DNA of 49,295 nucleotides. It comes from Myxococcales bacterium (GTDB lineage: Bacteria > Myxococcota > Myxococcia > Myxococcales > JAKAPL01). Numbering within the stretch: position 1 is the first letter of the stretch; every line of letters starts with the position of its first letter. The DNA is taken from NCBI GenBank assembly GCA_021783235.1, contig JAJXUD010000030.1, positions 1 through 49,295 of the forward strand, given 5' to 3'. The translations under genes were made by a program, and so were the position numbers. Under the pieces are notes generated by a model. The model had not been told where the DNA came from. It searched no databases and saw only the letters and a list, made by a program, of their open reading frames with translations. Below, one piece after another: positions 7,640 to 14,801 of this stretch.

Positions 7640-8854
7640 GTGGTCCGCCCCCTCCGCGCCGCCTCCCTCACGCTGCTGGCCCTCGCCGCCTGCGCCTCGC
7701 CCAACGCGGTGAGGGCGCAGGACGAGGTGATCGCGCACGACGTCAAGACGGCGCGCCACGACGGCGCGTACCGCTGCGCCCCGAAGGAGCTCGCGACCGC
7801 CGAGGCGAACCTCGCCTTCTCGGAGCGAGAGCTCGCGGACGGCCACTCGATGCCGGCCGAGCACTTCACCGATCTCGCCGCCGACGCCATCAAGAAGGCG
7901 CTCGTCCTCTCGAAGAACTGCGGGCCGAAGGAGGTGCTCATCGCCTCGGCGCCGAAGCCGCCTCCGCCGCCGGTGATCGTCAAGATCGAAGAGAAGGACA
8001 CCGACGGCGACGGAATCCCGGACACCGCGGACAAGTGCCCGACGACGCCGGGCCCGAAGGAGTGCCAGGGATGCCCCTGCCCGCCGAAGGACACGGACGG
8101 CGACGGGATCCCCGACGACATCGATCGCTGTCCGACGATCCCGGGCCCGAAGGAGAACTTCGGCTGTCCATGGGGTGACCGCGACCACGACGGCATTGCG
8201 GACAACGTCGACAAGTGCCCGGACGTGCCGGGCATCCCCGAGCTCTCGGGCTGCCCCGACAAGGACACCGACGGCGACGGCATCCCCGATCGGCTCGACA
8301 AGTGCCCGACCGTGAAGGGAATCCCCGAGCTGCAGGGCTGCCCGGACACCGACCGCGACGCCGACGGGATCCCCGACCGGCTCGACCAGTGCCCGGACGT
8401 CCCGGGCGTGCCCGAGGAGCACGGCTGCCCGCGCAAGTACAAGCTCGTCGTCGTCAAGAAGGACCGGATCGAGATCAAGCAGCAGGTCCACTTCGCGACC
8501 AACCGCTGGAAGATCCTCCACGACAGCTACGACCTGCTCGAGCAGGTGGCGCTGGTGCTCAAGGACAGCCCCAAGATCAAGGTTCGAGTCGAGGGGCACA
8601 CCGACAGCGTCGGCTCCCTCTCGCACAACATGAGCCTCTCGCAGCACCGCGCCGAGTCGGTCGTCGAATTCCTCATCGAGCATGGCGTCGACGCCGACCG
8701 GCTGCGGCCGAAGGGCTTCGGCCCGACGCGGCCGCTCGCCTCCAACGCGACGGCGATGGGGCGCGCGCAGAACCGGCGCGTCGAGTTCCACATCGTCAGG
8801 GGCGACGACTTCACGCACGACGCCGGCTCGGACACGACGAGCGACGCGAACTGA
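7640..8854 (+). CDS. OmpA-family protein with five thrombospondin type-3 repeats
   Basis: A 404-residue exported protein. GTG 7640 is favoured over GTG 7634 because AAGGAG is spaced correctly for it and overlaps the preceding gene's end. The signal ends either at lipobox LAAC or at VRA-QD. Residues 30-105 are DUF4398-like helices. After a PPPPP linker, residues 119-255 hold five Asp-rich calcium-binding repeats of the form DTDGDGIPD...DKCP, each closing with a Cys-Pro. The C-terminal domain is a peptidoglycan-binding OmpA domain (EGHTDSVGS, LSQHRAESVVEFL, GPTRPLASN, NRRVEF). It probably tethers the outer membrane to the cell wall. Confidence 0.93.
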   Translation: MVRPLRAASLTLLALAACASPNAVRAQDEVIAHDVKTARHDGAYRCAPKELATAEANLAFSERELADGHSMPAEHFTDLAADAIKKALVLSKNCGPKEVLIASAPKPPPPPVIVKIEEKDTDGDGIPDTADKCPTTPGPKECQGCPCPPKDTDGDGIPDDIDRCPTIPGPKENFGCPWGDRDHDGIADNVDKCPDVPGIPELSGCPDKDTDGDGIPDRLDKCPTVKGIPELQGCPDTDRDADGIPDRLDQCPDVPGVPEEHGCPRKYKLVVVKKDRIEIKQQVHFATNRWKILHDSYDLLEQVALVLKDSPKIKVRVEGHTDSVGSLSHNMSLSQHRAESVVEFLIEHGVDADRLRPKGFGPTRPLASNATAMGRAQNRRVEFHIVRGDDFTHDAGSDTTSDAN

Positions 8855-8865
8855 CGGTCCGAGCG

Positions 8866-9762
8866 ATGTCCCCGGGTGACGATCGGCGCGAGCTGGGCTA
8901 CAGCCAGAACGTCGCGACCACCCCCGACGACCTCGGCCTCACCTACCGGATCTACGGCGAGGCGGGCCCCTTCCTCGTCTGCACGAACGGCCTCGGCGTC
9001 TCGACCTTCTTCTGGGAGGGCTTCGCCCGCGAGCTCTCGCGCGACTACCGGGTGGTCGTCTGGGACTTCGTCGGCCACGGCCGCTCGAGCGACCCGCCGG
9101 ACCCCTCGCGGGCGACCATCCCGGCCTTCGCCGCCGACCTGCGCACCATCCTCGACGCGGTGGGCGCCGAGCGGGCGGTCCTGCTGGGCCACTCGCTCGG
9201 GGCGCAGGTCGACTTCGAGCTCTACGCGCAGTCGCCGGAGCGGGTGCTCGCGCTCGTACCGACGCTCGGCACCTACGGGAAGGCCATCGAGAGCTTCTTC
9301 GGAATGCCGCGCGTGGCGCGGCTCTTCGCGAACCTCGGCATCGCCGGCCTGCCGCGGACCCATCGGCTCGTGCCCGCGCTCATGAACCCGCTCATCCGCA
9401 CGACGCTCGTCGAGCGGGGGGCGCGGCTGCTGCGGATCGTCGACCCGAAGGCGCCTTCGATGGCGGGCTACTTCGAGCACCTCGGGCGGCTCGACTACCG
9501 CGTCTTCGCGAGCCTCCTGTCGAGCCTGATGACCCACGACGCGACGAACGTCCTGCCGACGATCCGCGTGCCGACGCTCGTCGTGGGCGCCGACCGCGAC
9601 CGCTTCGTTCCGCCAAAGGTCGCCGAGACCATGGCCTCGCTCATCCCGGGGGCCGAGCTCGAGATCCTGACGCGGGGGACCCACGCGGCGCTCTTCGAGC
9701 AATCGGCGCGCTACGAGGCCCGCGTCCGTCGCTTTCTAAGCGAGCGCGTCTTTCGCGAGTGA
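8866..9762 (+). CDS. Alpha/beta hydrolase
   Basis: A 298-residue alpha/beta-hydrolase-fold protein. It has the strand-loop VVVWDFVGHGRS, nucleophile elbow GHSLGA, acid site VGADRDRFVPP and terminal RGTHAALFE, so the Ser-Asp-His triad appears complete. The order and length match the broad haloperoxidase/esterase group; substrate cannot be told. The chosen start, ATG 8866, lies 11 bp after the OmpA gene and has only a weak ribosome binding site, which suggests translational dependence on the upstream gene. Its last 27 bp overlap the convergent EamA gene. Confidence 0.85.
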   Translation: MSPGDDRRELGYSQNVATTPDDLGLTYRIYGEAGPFLVCTNGLGVSTFFWEGFARELSRDYRVVVWDFVGHGRSSDPPDPSRATIPAFAADLRTILDAVGAERAVLLGHSLGAQVDFELYAQSPERVLALVPTLGTYGKAIESFFGMPRVARLFANLGIAGLPRTHRLVPALMNPLIRTTLVERGARLLRIVDPKAPSMAGYFEHLGRLDYRVFASLLSSLMTHDATNVLPTIRVPTLVVGADRDRFVPPKVAETMASLIPGAELEILTRGTHAALFEQSARYEARVRRFLSERVFRE

Positions 9763-10632
9763 CGGCGCCGCCCGGGCAGGCGTCAGAACCGAGAGGGCGC
9801 TCGCGCCGAGGATGAGGCCGCAGCCGACTCCCTGCGCGAGATCGAGCCGCTCGCCGAGGACGAGCCGCCCCGCGAGCGCGCCGAAGGGCGCCTCGAGGAG
9901 GAAGATCATGGCGGCGGCGGTCGGCGGGAGCTGCTTCTGCGCGCGGAGCTGGAGAGTGAAGGCGACCACCGAGGAGAGGATCGCGAGGTAGGCGGTCGCG
10001 CCCCAGACCGCGGCGGTCGAGCGGACGCTTGGAGCGCCGTCCCAGAGGAGCGCGGCGGCGATCGAGCAGAGGGCGATCGAGGCCATCTGCACGCCGTTCA
10101 GCGCGAGCGGGTCGGCGCCGGGGGCGAGCTTGTCGGCGAGCAGGATCTGCCAGGCGGTGGCGACGGCGCAGCCGATGGTGAGCAGGTCGCCCCGGTTCAG
10201 CCCGGCGAGGCCGACCGCCGTCGGCCTCGCCAGGAGGTAGAGGCCGGCGAGCGCGAGCCCCACCGCGGCGAGCTGAGCCGTGCGCAGCGGACGGCCCAAG
10301 AGCCGGCCGAAGAGGGGCGTCAGCACCGCGTAGAGCCCGGTGAGGAAGCTCGATCGGGAGACCGAGGTGAGCGCGAGCCCGGCGGTCTGCGCGCTGAAGC
10401 AGAGGAAGAGGAGGAGGCCGAGGCCGGCGCCGCCCCAGAGCTGGGCCCGTGAGAGCGCGGGCCGGCGGCTCACGGAGATCGGCAGGAGGACGAGCGCCGC
10501 GGCGCCGAAGCGGAGGGCGTTCGCCCAGAGCGGGGTCATCCCCGAGAGCTGCTCGCGCGTCGCGACGAAGCCGACGCCCCAGATGAGCGGCGCGACGAGC
10601 AAGAGGCCAGCCTCGCGCAGGGAGCCCCTCAC
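9736..10632 (-). CDS. EamA/DMT-family transporter
   Basis: A 298-residue inner-membrane protein with about ten hydrophobic segments arranged as two EamA repeats (LLLVAPLIWGVGFVATRE in the first, TIGCAVATAWQILLADK in the second, then FLLEAPFGALAGRLVLGE near the end). The family exports small metabolites or amino acids; substrate unknown. GTG 10632 overlaps the preceding GT39 stop codon as GTGA, which fixes the start by translational coupling. It is the last gene of the carD-led operon. Its 3' end overlaps the convergent hydrolase by 27 bp. Confidence 0.88.
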   Translation of the reverse strand: MRGSLREAGLLLVAPLIWGVGFVATREQLSGMTPLWANALRFGAAALVLLPISVSRRPALSRAQLWGGAGLGLLLFLCFSAQTAGLALTSVSRSSFLTGLYAVLTPLFGRLLGRPLRTAQLAAVGLALAGLYLLARPTAVGLAGLNRGDLLTIGCAVATAWQILLADKLAPGADPLALNGVQMASIALCSIAAALLWDGAPSVRSTAAVWGATAYLAILSSVVAFTLQLRAQKQLPPTAAAMIFLLEAPFGALAGRLVLGERLDLAQGVGCGLILGASALSVLTPARAAPSLAKDALA

Positions 10633-12287
10633 GTCCCTGGGCGCCGGTAGACCGTGATGTTCGGCGACTCGTCCAGGTAGAGGCCGTCCGCGGGCCGGTT
10701 CGTGCCGAAGGCGTTCCAGACCTGGTACTCCTGGTCCCGGAACTCCTGCATGTACTGGTAGGGGACGAGGTCGGCCTGTTGCGGCCCCTGGACGTACTGG
10801 ATGTCCGGCCGGAGCATGCCGTTCAGCCGGTAGGCCTGGTAGCTGCCGACGGTGACCTCGTGGAAGTAGACGCGCGCGCGGGGAGGCGCGTTCTCGTTCA
10901 GCCAGGGGAGGACGCCCGAGACGTCGTTGCTCCAGTACTGCCGCTGCATGCCGAGCTGCGCGGCGCCGGCCTCTCCGCCCGCGAGCTCGTTGTAGAAGCA
11001 CTCGCCGTAGCCCTCGATGTGGACGCAGCCGACGAGGGCGGGGGCGAGGCAGAGCGCCGAGAGCCCGGCGAGGAGCGGCCGTTCGAGCGCCGGCCGGCGG
11101 AGCCAGACGGCGAGCGTCGCCGCGGCCGAAATCAGCGCCTCGGCCCCGAAGAGTGAGAGGTAGGGCAGCCCGGGCATCCAGTGCTTGATGCCCCCGAAGT
11201 GGGGCACCGTGGGCCAGGAGATGAGCAGGATCGGCATGAGCCCGTTCGCGAGGAGGAGGGCTGGGAGCGAGCCCAGCCTCCCCTCGCCCCGCCGCGGTAG
11301 CCGCGCCAGCGCGCGGAGGGTGCCGAGGGCGATCGGAACGAAGAGCGAGATCGGGATCGTGAGCGCCGTGACGACGACGACGTAGGCGAGGGGGAAGGGC
11401 GGCTCTCGCAGGAGCGTGCCGAGGTAGTACCAGGGGTAGTTGACGTGCTGGGCGTGGAAGGCGAGGTAGGCGCCGATCCGCTCGATCGGGTGCGGCCAGA
11501 GCCAGGGCCAGTGGAGGAGGAAGATCACGGGGCCGATCGCCGCCATGAAGCCCCACTGCGCGGGGAGCGAGCGGGCAACGCCGCGCCATCGCCCTTCGCG
11601 AAAGGCCCGCGGCGCGATGGCGACGGCCCAGTGGAAGAGGAGCGCGGCCGGATAGAAGAACGAATTCAGCTTCGTCGCGAGCGCAAGCCCGTAAGCGACG
11701 CCGCTGAGGGCGGCCCAGCGGCGGCTCGAGAAGCCGCGCCAGTAGGCATAGACCACGAGCAGCCAGAGCCCGGTGATCGGCATGTCGAAGCAGGCGAGGT
11801 GGCCATGGTAGAGGTGGCGCGGCGCGAGCCAGAAGAGCGCCGCGGCGAGGAGTCCCACGATCCGTCCGCGCCCCTCGGACGGCTCGGGCGACTGCCTGCC
11901 GAGCTCGAGGCCGAAGAGGTAGAGCAGGGCCGAGATCATCCCCGAGACCGCCCAGGCCGGGGCGCGGTAGCCGGCGGCTGGCCGCAGAAGCGAGAGCTTC
12001 TCCGTGAAGAGCCAGTGGGAGAGGCCGAAGAGGCTCTTCATCAGGATCGGGTGCTCGGTGTTGTACCAGAAGTGGCGCTGCAGGTTCGCGTCCGAGAACC
12101 AGTCGAGGAGCCGGCCGTGGACGAGCGCGCCCCAGAGGCCGAAAAACCAGGGCGTGTAGAGGTCGGCGGCATAGAAGTAGAAGCTCTCGTCGCGCGTGAA
12201 GCCGATGGCGCGCTCCGTCAGGAGCATCGCGAGGAAGGTCGCGAGGAAGAGCGCCGCCGCGACGACGAGGTCGACGCGCCGCCTCAT
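10629..12287 (-). CDS. Membrane glycosyltransferase, GT39/ArnT-PMT-like
   Basis: A 552-residue polytopic protein with about eleven membrane spans. The first periplasmic loop carries the acidic pair in FTRDESFYFY expected of GT-C polyprenyl-phosphate-sugar transferases, followed by AADLY and an HPILMK segment. Such enzymes move a sugar from a lipid carrier to a protein or lipid on the outer face of the inner membrane. Its ATG overlaps the stop of the preceding gene as TGATG. The preceding gene encodes a single-span protein with a lectin-like C-terminus, a plausible partner. Acceptor and sugar are unknown. Confidence 0.85.
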   Translation of the reverse strand: MRRRVDLVVAAALFLATFLAMLLTERAIGFTRDESFYFYAADLYTPWFFGLWGALVHGRLLDWFSDANLQRHFWYNTEHPILMKSLFGLSHWLFTEKLSLLRPAAGYRAPAWAVSGMISALLYLFGLELGRQSPEPSEGRGRIVGLLAAALFWLAPRHLYHGHLACFDMPITGLWLLVVYAYWRGFSSRRWAALSGVAYGLALATKLNSFFYPAALLFHWAVAIAPRAFREGRWRGVARSLPAQWGFMAAIGPVIFLLHWPWLWPHPIERIGAYLAFHAQHVNYPWYYLGTLLREPPFPLAYVVVVTALTIPISLFVPIALGTLRALARLPRRGEGRLGSLPALLLANGLMPILLISWPTVPHFGGIKHWMPGLPYLSLFGAEALISAAATLAVWLRRPALERPLLAGLSALCLAPALVGCVHIEGYGECFYNELAGGEAGAAQLGMQRQYWSNDVSGVLPWLNENAPPRARVYFHEVTVGSYQAYRLNGMLRPDIQYVQGPQQADLVPYQYMQEFRDQEYQVWNAFGTNRPADGLYLDESPNITVYRRPGT

Positions 12288-13261
12288 CAGAACGCCACCG
12301 CGTCGAAGCAGAAGTGGCGCATCGCGGGGTTTGGCGTCGCGATCCGGAGCGCGACGTCGTGCGGGCCGGCGACGAGGCCCGGCAGGTCGATCTCGAACGG
12401 GTGGAAGCCCGGCTGCCCGGGCGAGAGGGTCAGCGTGGCGGCGGGCGCGCCGTCGACGAGAAACGCGAGCTCCACGGGCGCGAGGTTCGGCGAGTCGGCC
12501 GCCGCGCCGACGAGCCCCATGCCTCCCCGGAAGCCGTGGGCCAGCTCGGCCTTCGGGAAGCGAAGCTCGAGCGGCTCCGGGCCCACCGGGTGGGCCCAGA
12601 GGCAGCGGCGGGCGAGGAAGTCGAACTCATGCCACTCGGGCCGGACGTAGCTCCAGCGGCCCCGCGGGCAGAGGAAGCCCGAGCCGTCGGGGGCGGCCTC
12701 GCAACGCTCGGGGGGGTCTCCCCGGATCGAGACCGTGGCCTCGCCGAGCTGCGCGACGAAGTCGGTGCGGGTCCGCCGCCCCTCGCGCGGCGCGTAGAGC
12801 GAGAGCGAGAGCGGGCCGAAGCGGCGCGGCTCGCCCGTCCGGGCGAGTCTCGCGTCGAGCGCGCGGAGTGTGGCGGCCGCGTCGCTCCGCGGCAGGTCGG
12901 GCTCTGCGATCAGCCAGAGCCGCGCGTAGCGCTCGGCCTCCGGCTCGAGCGCGAGGTCTGGCAACGTCACGGTGGGAAGGCCGCCCACGAAGAGCTTGCC
13001 GCGCTCGGCCCAGGCGGGCGCAAAGGCGACGCCGTCCCCCGGCCGCGCCTCCGCGGAGATCGCGCGCCCGAGCGACTGGTAGTCGGCCTCGCTCGGCAGA
13101 CGGCCGGGAAGGCGGACCCAGAAGACGATCGCGAAGAGCGCGGCGGCGACGATGGCCAGCGCCTCGGCGCGCCGCCCGAGGCCCGGCCGGGCGAGCGTCT
13201 CGGGCGCGTGCGGGGAGTCCGGTCTTCCGATCTCACTCGTCCGGGAGGCCGGAACACTCAT
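12287..13261 (-). CDS. Membrane-anchored hypothetical protein with beta-rich C-terminal domain
   Basis: A 324-residue protein I do not recognise. One hydrophobic segment lies near residues 34-52 (EALAIVAAALFAIVFWV), followed by a region that resembles the soluble loop of some PMT-type glycosyltransferases (GRAISAEARPGDGVAFAPAW, then ARLWLIAEP). The C-terminal 120 residues are beta-rich (FPKAELAHGFRGGMG, PVELAFLVDG, HDVALRIATPNP), in the style of carbohydrate-binding modules. The start ATG 13261 overlaps the carG stop as ATGA, and the stop overlaps the GT39 start. The tight coupling suggests it works with the GT39 enzyme at the periplasmic face. Function is inferred only from context. Confidence 0.75.
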   Translation of the reverse strand: MSVPASRTSEIGRPDSPHAPETLARPGLGRRAEALAIVAAALFAIVFWVRLPGRLPSEADYQSLGRAISAEARPGDGVAFAPAWAERGKLFVGGLPTVTLPDLALEPEAERYARLWLIAEPDLPRSDAAATLRALDARLARTGEPRRFGPLSLSLYAPREGRRTRTDFVAQLGEATVSIRGDPPERCEAAPDGSGFLCPRGRWSYVRPEWHEFDFLARRCLWAHPVGPEPLELRFPKAELAHGFRGGMGLVGAAADSPNLAPVELAFLVDGAPAATLTLSPGQPGFHPFEIDLPGLVAGPHDVALRIATPNPAMRHFCFDAVAF

Positions 13262-13800
13262 GCCGGCGCGGTCTTCATCCGGCGCTCGCTCTTCTCGCGG
13301 CAGAACGCGCAGAGCTCGGGCTGGTTGCTCTTCGCCCAGGCGACGCCCCAGGGAGGCGCCATCGCGCAGCGGGCATCGAGGCAGTGGTGCAGCTCCCAGA
13401 GGTGGCCCACCTGGTGGACGGCGAGCTTCGCGATCGCGAGGGTGCGGGCCAGCGTCGCGGCCTCGCCGTCGTCGCGCCCCGGAAGCGAACCGGCCGAGGC
13501 CACCGCCCGGTCGCCGCCGTAGCGGGCGAAGCCGTGCGTGGGCAGAGGGCCGACGGGGCTCGGGCGAGGTGCGAGCGTCCGCTGAACGAGGTAGAGGACC
13601 TTGTCGTCGGCGAAGGTCTTCACCTGCTCGGCCTCCGACAGGAGCTTCTCGGCGTCGAGCCCCTCCGGACCCTCGGCGTCGTCGGGGAGTTCGAGCTCGC
13701 CCGAGAGCTCGCAGCCGACGCCGTAGGCCGTGAAGAGCGCGCGGCAGATCGCCTGCGAACGATCGGCGTCGAACGGCTCGAGGGTGACGACATGGATCAT
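13258..13800 (-). CDS. carG: CarG-like archaemetzincin-type zinc protein, catalytic Glu replaced by Gln
   Basis: A 180-residue protein with the archaemetzincin metal-site layout: H129-Q130-x-x-H133-x-x-E136-x-x-H139-C140, then C145-x-M147 and C164-x-x-C167. True archaemetzincins have HExxHxxGxxHC; here the catalytic Glu is Gln130 and the conserved Gly is Glu136, while the three zinc His and the Cys set are kept. From memory, M. xanthus CarG has the same Glu-to-Gln exchange, lacks protease activity and acts as the obligate partner of CarD in light-induced and ECF-sigma-dependent transcription. Its ATG overlaps the carD stop as ATGA, which strongly supports the CarG identity. The product is cytoplasmic. 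Confidence 0.88.
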   Translation of the reverse strand: MIHVVTLEPFDADRSQAICRALFTAYGVGCELSGELELPDDAEGPEGLDAEKLLSEAEQVKTFADDKVLYLVQRTLAPRPSPVGPLPTHGFARYGGDRAVASAGSLPGRDDGEAATLARTLAIAKLAVHQVGHLWELHHCLDARCAMAPPWGVAWAKSNQPELCAFCREKSERRMKTAPA

Positions 13801-14690
13801 CGGCTTCCCCTCTTTCCGCGGGTCGGTGCGCGCTTCGCGGGCGCCTTGCCGGGCGCCTTCGCTCCGGTCGGCTTCTTCGAGGCCTTCGCGCGGGGCTTCG
13901 GAGCGCTCTTCTTCTTCGAGCTGGGGCTCGGGCGCGGCGCGGGGGCCGCGGCCTTCGACGCTCGCTTGGTCGCCGGACGGGCCGCCACGGGGGGGGGCTC
14001 TTTCGGGCTCTCGGCGCCGTGCTCCTCCGCCTCCACGGCCTCGGCGGGGAGACCCGAGAGCGCTGGCTCTCCCTCGCCCTCATCGAGGCCGAGGTCGGGG
14101 CCGAGATCGAGATCCTCGTCCAGCGCCTCGGCGAGGCGGCGGGCCTGCGCCTCGGCTCGCGGGCTGCCGGCGGGCGGGGTGAGGCAGAGATCGATGGTGT
14201 CCTCGGCCGAGCAGGCGGGCCGGCCCAGCGACACCGCGACCTCGCCGACGAGCAGGTGGCGGGCGCTGTCGTAGAGCTCGCGCTCCCGCTGGGGGAGCGG
14301 CCGGAGCAGCGCGAGCGAATGGAGCCCCTTGAGGACCTCGGCGGTGCCGAGGAGACTCCCTCCCACCATCTTGTCCGAATGGGTCCGGTGGCGGACCTTC
14401 CAGTCGAGCTCGGGGTCATCCGCCTGGGCCTCGAGATAGGAGAGCAGCTCCTCGACCTCGGCTCGCGCCGCGACGTGGCGAAGTCCGATGGCGGCGATCT
14501 TGGCGCGAGGGACCATCACGGTGGCGCCGTCCTCCTCGCGCTTCATCGTGAGGAACTCGCCCTTCGTGCCGCCGATCTCCTTCACCTCGATGCCAGAGAT
14601 GCGGCAGACGCCCTGATTCGGGTACACCACGCGCTCGCCGACCTTGAGAGTCGCGCCGCCGATGGAGATGGGCTGGGTCCCCGGTTCCAT
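13797..14690 (-). CDS. carD: Global transcription regulator CarD
   Basis: A 297-residue protein. Residues 1-165 form a CarD_CdnL_TRCF domain (KVGERVVYPNQGVCRISGI, REEDGATVMVP, LDWKVRHRT, RPLPQRERELYDSARHLL) that contacts RNA polymerase beta and CarG in M. xanthus. An acidic stretch (about 183-205) and a Lys/Ala/Pro-rich basic tail (about 240-297) follow. M. xanthus CarD has a tail with RGRP AT-hooks (HMGA-like); here no RGRP is present and the tail is more like histone H1. The start ATG 14690 follows GGAG with good spacing. It heads a five-gene operon (carD-carG-membrane protein-GT39-EamA) and has its own candidate promoter. Confidence 0.92.
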   Translation of the reverse strand: MEPGTQPISIGGATLKVGERVVYPNQGVCRISGIEVKEIGGTKGEFLTMKREEDGATVMVPRAKIAAIGLRHVAARAEVEELLSYLEAQADDPELDWKVRHRTHSDKMVGGSLLGTAEVLKGLHSLALLRPLPQRERELYDSARHLLVGEVAVSLGRPACSAEDTIDLCLTPPAGSPRAEAQARRLAEALDEDLDLGPDLGLDEGEGEPALSGLPAEAVEAEEHGAESPKEPPPVAARPATKRASKAAAPAPRPSPSSKKKSAPKPRAKASKKPTGAKAPGKAPAKRAPTRGKRGSR

Positions 14691-14753
14691 TGAACGCTCC
14701 GGCCTATCGGCCTCCGCCCATTGTCCAGCGGAGCGGCCGCCATTCGGCACGCG

Positions 14754-14783
14754 GGTTTAGCACGCGCGAAAGCGGGGGGTCAA
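14754..14783 (-). promoter_or_regulatory. Candidate promoter for the carD operon
   Basis: On the minus strand TTGACC (14783-14778) is followed after 18 nt by TAAACC (14759-14754) preceded by TG, an extended -10 form. The start of transcription would fall near 14747, leaving a leader of about 57 nt before the carD ATG. Confidence 0.45.
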
Positions 14784-14801
14784 CGAAGCCGAGGGGCGGC
14801 C

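Noticed and set aside
9736-9762. 27-bp convergent gene overlap as a sign of a wrong stop or frameshift
   Set aside because: Both reading frames keep family-consistent C-termini, and several other convergent pairs in the window also overlap by a few bases.
13258-13800. Active archaemetzincin protease
   Set aside because: The catalytic Glu is Gln and the gene overlaps carD, which fits the non-proteolytic CarG role.
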